Shown here in pieces: positions 44,262-52,000 of a stretch of 64,000 nt of DNA; positions within the stretch are counted from its first letter, which is position 1, and every line of letters starts with the position of its first letter. This DNA is from an uncultured bacterium (GTDB lineage: Bacteria; Planctomycetota; Uabimicrobiia; Uabimicrobiales; JABWCH01): the NCBI GenBank assembly GCA_938003875.1, contig CALKWO010000414.1, positions 1 through 64,000 on the forward strand, read 5' to 3'. The position numbers were made by a program, and so were the translations under genes. The notes beneath the pieces were generated by a model. It did not search any database. It was not told the origin of the DNA and saw nothing but the letters and a program-made list of their open reading frames with translations.

Positions 44262-44294
44262 TGCTCATTGCAGAGTATAAATCTGCAATGAGCA
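44262..44294. other. 13-bp stem hairpin between M4 protease and cytochrome b-like gene
   Basis: Perfect inverted repeat tgctcattgcaga (44262-44274) and tctgcaatgagca (44282-44294) with a 7-base loop. It lacks a T-run on the minus strand, so it is not a standard intrinsic terminator for the protease gene; it may stabilise the transcript end or act as an operator upstream of the cytochrome b-like gene. Confidence 0.55.
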
Positions 44295-44343
44295 TACATT
44301 ATTGAATCAACACATAAATTAATATTGACTTGAAGCAAGTACA

Positions 44344-45873
44344 TTACTCAGAAAGTGTAATTCCAACTTCCTGGAAGGCTTTGATGACAGCTTTAGTATC
44401 ATAGCCTAATTCTTTGGTAGCATCGAGAGTAGCTTTTGCACCAGATTCGTAATTTGTACTGCTTGTCCATTTAAAACGATTGCAACGGACGAAAACGTCG
44501 AATGCTTTTTTAGTATCCCATTTGCTGGCACTTGCCATTAGATAGAATACTTTGTTGTAAATACCGCTTGTGTAGTGAACGTCCATGCCACTTGTATAAT
44601 TGCTGACATGCCCGATAGACTTGCCATCCAAAGGAGGATTGTACATATAGCGGAGTGCTTTTCCTTGTGTTTTGAAAATAGTAGCACCCACTTCAAAGTC
44701 ATTCTTTCCTGTCAGGAAATACTCTGCTGCTTCACCTGCAATATCAGAGAAAGATTCGTTCATACCACCTGATTGTGCGCTATAAGCTAAATTGGAATTT
44801 TCTCTTGTAAAGCCGTGAGCAACTTCATGGCTGACAACATCCAGAGAAACTAAAGGATAGAAACGATCTTTTCCATCGCCAAAAGCCATGTAGCCACCAA
44901 AGCTAGAATAGAAAGCGTTTTCATAGCTGGTGCTATAGTGAACTTTCAAGATAAGCTGGCTTTTGAGAGGAGGAACATTATACCAATCTGTATACATGTT
45001 GAAGACAGCCATACCAAAAGCCTGGGCATCGTTCAGAGGGCAGAAAGCTCCATTGATGGATTTGTAGGTATTTTCCAGACCATCGAAAGTATAAGGACTG
45101 GAGCCAGAACTTCCATGATTGAGATTGACTACCATGACTTTAGAAGGTACATTCATGGTGGATTTATTACTTGTATAGTTTACTTCAAAACCAGGGTAAG
45201 TTATACCGAAAATGTATTTTCCTGTCTTTTCGTTTCCACCAGGACCATTGGCTTTTACGATTTCAGTTTTCAGATTTTCATAATTAGCTACAATTTCCTG
45301 GGTCTGAGCATCCAGAATATACATAGGTTCTGTAGGCTTTCCACCATTGGTAACATCTGCAAAGAAGGTGACTTCGTAGCAAAGACGAGCTCTACTGTTG
45401 TCATCGACGTGAACAACCAGTCGGCTGTTTTCATGCTCGTAAATCCATCCAGATTGCTTTTTTTCATGATGTTTTTTGGCGATTGCCAATGCTTTTTTGG
45501 AATCGTATTCTGGCCTTGTAGAAAGAATATCGCGTCCGATTCCGCAAATTGCTTCTCCATACATAACCTGGATACGTCCCTGGCCTTCGCTCACAACAAG
45601 AGAATATCCCACAACAGGAATGCCTTCATAGAGCATTTCATAGCGAGAATGAGTGAAGTTCAGGTTATCTTTCTCCTGGCTGATAAGATTCAAAGTAGTT
45701 TTAGAATCAAAACCCAGGGCTGCGCAAAGTGCTGCTTCATTGCTGCTGACTCTGATTTCACGCACTTTATTCATAACATCGACTGCCTGGCGCAAATCTA
45801 CTTTTTCTACTGCACTTGCCAGAGAAGCAAATACAACGGACAATACAAAAAACATCATCCAAAGCTTACGCAT
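44344..45873 (-). CDS. secreted M4 (thermolysin-type) zinc metalloprotease
   Basis: About 509 residues from the ATG at 45873, with GGAGG seven bases upstream and a signal peptide (MRKLWMMFFVLSVVFASLASA). An FTP/PepSY propeptide covers roughly 25-200 ('LNFTHSRYEMLYEGIPVVGYSLVV'). The catalytic domain has 'DVVSHEVAHGFT' (zinc histidines 349 and 353), 'GGMNESFSDIAGE' providing the third ligand, and 'DVHYTSGIYNKVFYLMA' with the catalytic histidine. All active residues are kept. It would be exported as an inactive proenzyme and matured by self-cleavage. It has its own ribosome site and a divergent neighbour. Confidence 0.92.
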   Translation of the reverse strand: MRKLWMMFFVLSVVFASLASAVEKVDLRQAVDVMNKVREIRVSSNEAALCAALGFDSKTTLNLISQEKDNLNFTHSRYEMLYEGIPVVGYSLVVSEGQGRIQVMYGEAICGIGRDILSTRPEYDSKKALAIAKKHHEKKQSGWIYEHENSRLVVHVDDNSRARLCYEVTFFADVTNGGKPTEPMYILDAQTQEIVANYENLKTEIVKANGPGGNEKTGKYIFGITYPGFEVNYTSNKSTMNVPSKVMVVNLNHGSSGSSPYTFDGLENTYKSINGAFCPLNDAQAFGMAVFNMYTDWYNVPPLKSQLILKVHYSTSYENAFYSSFGGYMAFGDGKDRFYPLVSLDVVSHEVAHGFTRENSNLAYSAQSGGMNESFSDIAGEAAEYFLTGKNDFEVGATIFKTQGKALRYMYNPPLDGKSIGHVSNYTSGMDVHYTSGIYNKVFYLMASASKWDTKKAFDVFVRCNRFKWTSSTNYESGAKATLDATKELGYDTKAVIKAFQEVGITLSE

Positions 45874-46068
45874 TCTTTGACCTCCAAATAATTTTAAAAA
45901 AACATTGAACGTAATGAATTTCACTACAAAAATTTTAAAATAAATAGTATAATTTGCAAACAAATTTTTTAGAAAATTCAAATTATCACAGTGATTTTTT
46001 ATTTTTTCTATAAAACAAACTTCTGCCTTTCTCCGTGGAATTGCATACAAAAATCACCTGGAGGGGTT

Positions 46069-47199
46069 ATGAAATTTCTTTTTTGCCTTTATTTTATTGT
46101 ATTCTTGTCGATACAGGCACAAGATAATAAAACAAATCTGGATAGTGCAACGAAGGAATACTATCTACAATTTATTATTTTTTCAGAGCTGGCATCTGGC
46201 GAATATAGCCTGGAGCTTGCCTATGATTTTTTTGTTGAAAAAATACAGCCAATAGAATTATTTTTTCAAAAATTTGGCATAAAAAACCTTACAGAGAAGG
46301 AAATAGAGGAAATCAGGATCTCCCATAAACATAAAGCCATGTATTGTTTTTTTTATCCGTTATGGCTTTATGAGAAACGAGAACTTCTGTCTGATGCCTT
46401 GGATAAAAAAAAGCAGCAAGATCTGGCAAATCAAATAGCCAAAAAGGAAGCAGAGCTTTCGACTGTAATAGATCAGAAAATACAATTAGAAGACAAGCAA
46501 AAGATTATGAGGAAAGACTATGAAAATCTTGAGGCAGAGTATAGTGAATGGGATAGTAAAATCAGACAAGGGGAAAAAAAGCTGGCAAATTGTAAAATAG
46601 AAAAAGAAAAGTATGCTCTTTTGATAGTGGAAAAAAAATCGAAATGGAGCTTCTGCCAGGCTAAAGTCGAAGAAATGAGAATCCGAATCGCCAATCTGTA
46701 TCGTCTTTGGATCGCAGAAAAAGATCCTGTAAAAAAAGAAAAGCTACATCGCCAGTTAAGGCTAGCGGAAAGTGAGAAAAATGATTATACAAATAGAATA
46801 TCTCATCTGGAAAGAGATATACGCGATGCTCAAGAAAATCTCAGGACAATAGAAAACCAATTAGCAACCCTTCCTTCCAGTATACAGGAATGGAAACTGG
46901 CAATCTCTTCTATAAAAGAACGCATGGATCATGCAAATAAAGAGATAGAAAAAACAAAAAAGCTCATGGATAATGTTGATGCCTCCATAAAGCCTTTACA
47001 AGATCTTTTTGAGGAAAAACAGAAAAGAGATGCGATTCTAAAAGAATTCACTGCATGGTGGCAAAAAGCAAATAAAAAACCACGCAGAAATTTTTTACAA
47101 GCCCTATATGTCTTAAAAAATTTCCCCAAAGAATACTACTCTGTGAAAATAAAAGAATCATACGCACTGGAAGGAATCGCAGCAGTATATTTCTGGTAG
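46069..47199 (+). CDS. exported coiled-coil protein
   Basis: About 376 residues from the ATG at 46069, just after GGAGGGG and giving a signal peptide (MKFLFCLYFIVFLSIQAQ). Residues 125-330 form a long, nearly uninterrupted coiled coil with many K/E/Q heptads ('LANQIAKKEAELSTVIDQKIQLEDKQK', 'LRLAESEKNDYTNRISHLERDIRDAQENL'). The ends are globular but unrecognised. Such proteins can span the periplasm or act as scaffolds. It is divergent from the protease gene. Confidence 0.7.
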   Translation: MKFLFCLYFIVFLSIQAQDNKTNLDSATKEYYLQFIIFSELASGEYSLELAYDFFVEKIQPIELFFQKFGIKNLTEKEIEEIRISHKHKAMYCFFYPLWLYEKRELLSDALDKKKQQDLANQIAKKEAELSTVIDQKIQLEDKQKIMRKDYENLEAEYSEWDSKIRQGEKKLANCKIEKEKYALLIVEKKSKWSFCQAKVEEMRIRIANLYRLWIAEKDPVKKEKLHRQLRLAESEKNDYTNRISHLERDIRDAQENLRTIENQLATLPSSIQEWKLAISSIKERMDHANKEIEKTKKLMDNVDASIKPLQDLFEEKQKRDAILKEFTAWWQKANKKPRRNFLQALYVLKNFPKEYYSVKIKESYALEGIAAVYFW

Positions 47200-47224
47200 G
47201 CAATAGTGTCTATATTTTTCATTT

Positions 47225-47650
47225 TTATTCTTTCCAGTTTTCCAAAAGTAATGGATAGCCTAGCTCTTGGATTCTTTCATAATGCTTTGTATTTCCTGTA
47301 ACTAAAGCCAATTGATTTTCTATTGCAATGCTTGCTATCATTGGGTCATTATTGCCTATTGGTTTTCCTATTTTTTCTAATTCTCCATAAATTTTAGATG
47401 CTGTATGTATGCTTTCAATTTCAATATCTAAAATTTCCCATTCTTTTTCTTTAACTTTTAAAAGAAATCTTTGAGCTTGATTGATTAAATTTTTTTTGTA
47501 GAATCCCTTGAGTATTTCTAATACTGTAAATATTGATATTGTATATATTTCTTTTTCTGTATAATATTTTTCGGCCTTACGAATAACTTTTGTATTCTTG
47601 CCTTTTATTATCTCTGAAAAAATATCTGTATCAATCAAGGCTTTATTCAT
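47225..47650 (-). CDS. vapC: VapC-like PIN-domain toxin
   Basis: A 141-residue PIN-domain ribonuclease. The acidic residues of the active site are visible: D7 and D9 region ('ALIDTDIF'), E near 44 ('TVLEILKGF'), and D near 102 ('IGNNDPMIAS'), plus a terminal TGN. VapC toxins cut tRNA or other RNA. It starts within the antitoxin gene end (8-base overlap), as is usual for type II modules. The C-terminal 'YPLLLENWKE' is ordinary for the family. Confidence 0.9.
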   Translation of the reverse strand: MNKALIDTDIFSEIIKGKNTKVIRKAEKYYTEKEIYTISIFTVLEILKGFYKKNLINQAQRFLLKVKEKEWEILDIEIESIHTASKIYGELEKIGKPIGNNDPMIASIAIENQLALVTGNTKHYERIQELGYPLLLENWKE

Positions 47651-47855
47651 TTATATAATATCCTCTATCTTTCATAACATCTTTTAAAATGTCGTCAATT
47701 ATTTCTGGACAATCAGAAAATAGACCTATAGTTTTATTTTCTTTCTTTTCTTTTTTTTCACAAGAAAATGATTTTGCTATATTTAAAAATTCTTCTAGCC
47801 TTTCATTTGGTATTTTCTCTAATTGTTTATATAGTTCTTTTTGTAAATTTTTCAT
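47643..47855 (-). CDS. antitoxin partner of the VapC-like toxin
   Basis: About 70 residues from the ATG at 47855 (AAGG upstream; a start five codons earlier is possible). It is charged and helical ('NLQKELYKQLEKIPNERLEEFLNIAKSF'), with a C-terminal segment 'FSDCPEIIDDILKDVMKDRGYYINE' that would wrap around the toxin. No clear AbrB or ribbon-helix-helix DNA-binding motif is evident. Assignment as antitoxin rests on size, overlap and position upstream of the PIN gene. Confidence 0.8.
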   Translation of the reverse strand: MKNLQKELYKQLEKIPNERLEEFLNIAKSFSCEKKEKKENKTIGLFSDCPEIIDDILKDVMKDRGYYINE

Positions 47856-47871
47856 AGTGTAGCCTTTCATA

Positions 47872-47960
47872 TCAATAAAGAAAAAAAGTCCTAAAAACGC
47901 TAAGAAATTTTATTCTTATAAAAAATTGAAGTAGTGTCAATATAATTTTTCTAATTTTTT
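47872..47960 (-). promoter_or_regulatory. duplicated promoter region, copy A (toxin-antitoxin)
   Basis: About 89 bases nearly identical to 48816-48905. On the minus strand it holds TTGACA (47935-47940) and AAGAAT (47912-47917) with a 17-base spacer, a fair sigma-70 promoter, just upstream of the antitoxin start. A continuation of the same duplicate (ctgtggtcattag) is found at 48072-48084 after an inserted element. Confidence 0.7.
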
Positions 47961-48063
47961 ACGACTTGTGCCGTTGTATGCAACACCTACGGGGGAAAGA
48001 AGTCATTATTCCAAAATAGGTTATATCAATATATCAATAGTTTTTCCAACTAGCACAAGTCGT
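47961..48063. mobile_element. 103-bp MITE-like insertion with 11-bp inverted ends and 8-bp target duplication
   Basis: Ends ACGACTTGTGC (47961-47971) and GCACAAGTCGT (48053-48063) are perfect complements. Both flanks are AATTTTTT (47953-47960 and 48064-48071), while the related copy at 48816-48918 has a single AATTTTTT at the matching point and no insertion. That is the pattern of a transposition event with an 8-bp duplication. No protein is encoded, so it would need a transposase supplied elsewhere. The family of the parent element cannot be told from 11 bases. Confidence 0.8.
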
Positions 48064-48084
48064 AATTTTTTCTGTGGTCATTAG

Positions 48085-48130
48085 GGCAGAGTTGCGCCGA
48101 AAGACCAGCGCAATTTCTGTGTTTTTAATC
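48085..48130. repeat. partial REP-like repeat, copy 3
   Basis: Contains ggcagagttgcgccgaaag and cagcgcaatttctgtg, the two halves of the REP-like unit with a shortened spacer. It sits just after the MITE-containing region and at the 3' end of the TLDc protein gene. Confidence 0.6.
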
Positions 48131-48135
48131 CATTT

Positions 48136-48804
48136 CTATCTTTTTCTAATATTCCAAAGTATGGCAATAGCCATTCCCAAAAGAATCATACTGGCTGGTT
48201 CAGGGACTATATCTTGTGAAATAGTAAAAACTTCTAGTTCCCCAACGCTCCAGGAACTGTATGATCCAGTAAAGCTGTTTTGATAGGATGTAGTACTATA
48301 TTGGTTATAATCGCCATAAGTATGTCCAATATTGGCATAACCACCAGAAAGTGTGCTATTGATGTACAAATCATGACCACCACCCCAGGTAGGGCCATAG
48401 CTAGTATGGTTATATGTATAGTAGTCAAAACGAGAGTTAGCATATAGTGTAGAGCTTGTAAGATTGAATAAGAAAGAGCCTGCTGCGCTATAATTATAGT
48501 TTGAATTGCTGAGCCAGCTCAAGGAATTATAGCCACCCACAATGCGAACGTCTGAACCATTGATAATATGCATCAAGGTAAAAGTCCTGCCTTTGTTGTC
48601 CACTTTAGAATGAAAAGTAGAGGAGGAAGCCCCATCATTATTTTTAGAGAAAATCTTAGTCAACGCCAGGTTGCTTTCCCCTAGCCAACTCTCTAATTGA
48701 AGAACATGAGATGTACTGATGATGCTAGACCCACCTATGATAGACGTAGCTTGTATGCCAAGAACATACACAAATATTAAGGTAATAATCATAACATATT
48801 TCAT
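48136..48804 (-). CDS. PEP-CTERM surface protein with TLDc-like domain
   Basis: About 222 residues from the ATG at 48804 (AAAGGA upstream), with a signal peptide (MKYVMIITLIFVYVLGIQA). The ectodomain contains 'SSTFHSKVDNKGRTFTLMHI', 'VRIVGGYNSLSW', 'AGSFLFNLTSSTLY', 'TSYGPTWGGGHDLYI' and 'SVGELEVFTI', which follow the order of motifs in TLDc domains of eukaryotic and bacterial proteins. The tail is 'VPEPASMILLGMAIAILWNIRKR', a standard PEP-CTERM signal. It shares its upstream promoter region with the toxin-antitoxin operon. Confidence 0.78.
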   Translation of the reverse strand: MKYVMIITLIFVYVLGIQATSIIGGSSIISTSHVLQLESWLGESNLALTKIFSKNNDGASSSTFHSKVDNKGRTFTLMHIINGSDVRIVGGYNSLSWLSNSNYNYSAAGSFLFNLTSSTLYANSRFDYYTYNHTSYGPTWGGGHDLYINSTLSGGYANIGHTYGDYNQYSTTSYQNSFTGSYSSWSVGELEVFTISQDIVPEPASMILLGMAIAILWNIRKR

Positions 48805-48815
48805 GAGAATTCCTT

Positions 48816-48918
48816 TCAATAAAGAAAAAAAAATCCTAAAAACGCTAAGAAATTTTATTCTTACAAAAAATTGAAGTGGTGTCAATCTAATTTTTCTAAT
48901 TTTTTCTGTGGTCATTAG
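48816..48918 (-). promoter_or_regulatory. duplicated promoter region, copy B (TLDc PEP-CTERM gene)
   Basis: About 103 bases, uninterrupted, matching 47872-47960 plus 48072-48084. On the minus strand it has TTGACA (48880-48885) and AAGAAT (48857-48862) with 17 bases between. Differences from copy A are limited to a few substitutions. It serves as the empty site for the MITE-like insertion. Confidence 0.72.
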
Positions 48919-49012
48919 TTAGTCTCTATTGGTAAAAAACGCAGGGATTGCGCTGAAGGTCGTCTTTTTCGAATAGATCGTCATTTTCGGCGCAACCCTG
49001 CGGCTACAAATC
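48919..49012. repeat. REP-like intergenic repeat, copy 4
   Basis: Runs ttagtctctattggtaaaaa, then cgcagggattgcgctgaagg, a spacer, and ttcggcgcaaccctgcggct, so it is the reverse orientation of 29271-29346. Left and right halves pair as cgcagggattgcgctg with cggcgcaaccctgcg. Confidence 0.75.
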
Positions 49013-49043
49013 ATTGCGATGCTGTGCAAAGTTTTTTACTTGT

Positions 49044-52000
49044 CTATTCCTCTATTTTCAAGGTACTGGAGGATGTATTGCCTTGTATATTGGGGCTATA
49101 CATACAGGAAACTTGGGTGGCAGGGAAAGAGAATGTGCCAGGGGAAATAGCTCTCAGGGGGAGATAGAGGATGGAATTCCCTTCCCAGTTCATATCGAAG
49201 AAGAGGTATGCCCTGTCGTCGAGAATTTCTATGTGATCCAGGCTCAGGGTGCGAATACCAAAGCTTTTTGTTTTTTGGGACAGAGATTCTCTGAACCCTC
49301 TAAAATTGCGTTCCAACTGGTTTGTGTTTGCCAGTCTAGGGTTTTCTGCTTCCATGCCTGCTGGCAAGAGTTGTTCCAGTGCCAGATTTTTGTAGTGGCT
49401 TTTTCCCTGTATCTGGATGGCAAGAAATACAAGCTCCCCATGTTGGATGGTGTTTTCTTCCAATGGGTTTCCTTCTTCATTCAGCAGGTATCGCTTCACT
49501 GTGATTCCTTGTTGTTTTTCTTGTACCATAGTGGATTGAGGGATTCCTCTGGACGTAAGGCGATAGAAAAAGCCTTTGCCTGATGTTTCTATGTTTATGC
49601 TCGTTTCCTGATCGCAGGGAAAAAGGATTTTGGCATCGTTTTCTCCATCGAATTCTGCGAGCAAGGTGTTGTTGTGGTAGATTTTGCCAGAAAAGGCATT
49701 GTTTTCTTCATGAGAAAAATTCTGGAAGTATTTTCCCAGTGCCAGGAGTGCCCAGGAATTTTCCTGGGTATTGGCCCAACATCCCTGGGATGCTGATTCC
49801 ATGAGACTGGCTACTATATTGCCTAAAGAAGGATGGTCTGGGGTATTTTCCAGGGCAACCAGAAGGGCAATAGCCTGGTTTCGTGCAGAGGAATTCAGGT
49901 TTCCGCCTGTTTCCTGTTCTTCTTGCTTTTGTGCCTTTGCTATCGGGAGGCTAGAGGCCAGAACACCTTTCCCCAATTTGGCAGCAGCAGCATACACAAA
50001 CTGGGCTTCCAGGGAACTAAAGTCCCATTTTTTTTCTACGATATGAGCCATATCGGAATATGCGATTTTTTCTGCACAGGCCAGAACATAGGCAGCATAA
50101 GCACGAACTTCATAGTCGAATCTGTCATCGCAATTCTGGGAAAGCTTTTTTCTGAGCCATGCCAGCAAATCTTTCATGCAATGATCGGGAACCTCATAGC
50201 CTTTTTTAGACGCTTCCACTAAAAAATGCCCTGCATATACGCTGCCCCAGGGATAGGAATAATCATATCCAGGCCACATGGAGAAGCATCCTTCCGATGT
50301 TTGCATGAGCATGAGCCTGTGAATCGCTGCGCTGATATAGTAAGGGATATCCTGTTTGTTTTGCAATTTCTGATTCCTGGCAGGAAGCAAAGAAAGAATG
50401 TCTTGCAGATACAAAAGAGGGAAGGCTCTGGAGGTCGTTTGCTCCAGACATCCATAAGGATAGCCCAGCAGGTATTCCAGAGAAGAGCCAAAGGACAAAA
50501 GAGGCTTGCGAGAAACCGTCATGCTCACTTCTCCTGTTCCACTCATCCATTCTCCTTGTGTCTTTACAGAATGGACTCCCTGGGAAGCCATTGAGCCGAT
50601 TTGTACATTTTCTACCAGGGAACGAGAAGGCCTTAGCATGAGGGAAATTGTCTTTTCCAGCTTTTCCTCTCCCAGACTGCCCTGGAAAGAAAGGTTGCCT
50701 TCCTGCGATTTTTCGTCGCAATGTACCCAGAAACGATAGATGGATTCTTTTGTATTTTCTATTTCTTGGGATATACGCTGCTCTCCTGTAAGGCGTAGTC
50801 CATGAGAAGCCGTAAGCGAAAGGATTCCCTGTTCTGTTTTTCCTGTCTGGTTACGCAGGGATGCCGTTACCAGGAAATCGTCGCCCCATGCTGCAAATCG
50901 GGGAGTAGAAACCTCCAGAAGAGCAGGGAGGGTAACGCTCAGGGAGGATTGTTTAGAGCTAAAAGCATCTTTGCAAAAAGCCACTGCCATAAAACGAATC
51001 TGACCAATATAATCTGGAATCGTCAGGAATGTTTTTACTTTTCCTTCTTCATCGCTTTTCAGGCCGCCAATCCAAATCGCCACGCTTTTGTTTTTCCCAC
51101 TTAGAGGCTGTTTGGTTCTCCTGTTGGAAAGATACGCAGTATCACCGCCAGGAGGGGTTTCTGCCAGGATTTGTCTGTACATATCGGAAGAAACGACCTG
51201 CAATGCTTCTTTTCCATAAAAACAGGCAAAAGGATCGGGAGTTTTAAACTGGGTCAGGCTGCAAATTCCTTCATCTACAGCAGCCAGAGTGATATAGGCA
51301 TCGGAAAGTGGTTTCCCGTCCAGGGACAAAGAAAGAGAAACTTCAACGCGATCTTTGGGGCGTGCTTTTTCAGGCAGAGAAAGCTCCATTCCGATTTTTT
51401 TCTCTCCCAAATTCAAAGGCAAGGAACATATCCCATAAGCACGATACAAGGGGTCTTTAAGAGTGGATTTTACTACGGTCGCAGTGCAATACACATTGGG
51501 AATATATTCTTTTTCTATAGGGAAAGATACGCTGGCACTTCCATTCTGGACTTTTACGACTTGGGTGCTAAACACCTTTTCTCTTTCCAGGCAGACCAGG
51601 GCAATTCCATCTAAAGGGCTTACGATCTGGATAGTGGCTTTCTCGCCTATCTTGTATTCCTTTTTGTCTAAAGTGAGCAGCAGATATTCTTTTTCTACTT
51701 TTCTGCTCCCTGCTGCATTTCCCCAGGAAGAAAACTGCATTGTGGTAGAGGAACCACTTTGCTTGTCTGTCAAAGATAAAACATAGTCGCCATAGTCTTC
51801 TGGAGTAAAAGAATATTCTGCTGTTCCCTCAGGCAATTCCCTTTCTTCCCGATGGATTTCTGTGTTTTTCTGGATATAGCGATAGCCTCCATCTTCATCG
51901 TGGCTTTCCCTGCTCCAATACCAGTTTGTTTTATAGACTTTGACTTCCAGGGAAGAAAGATTTTGCTTGTTTCCGTCTTTGTCTATGGCTAAAATCTGAA

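Noticed and set aside
44262..44294. Hairpin as an intrinsic terminator of the M4 protease gene
   Set aside because: No T-run follows the stem on the minus strand; kept only as a hairpin of unknown role.
44938..45891. 317-codon plus-strand frame opposite the M4 protease
   Set aside because: It is antisense to a gene with intact catalytic motifs and a strong ribosome site; the composition is not protein-like.
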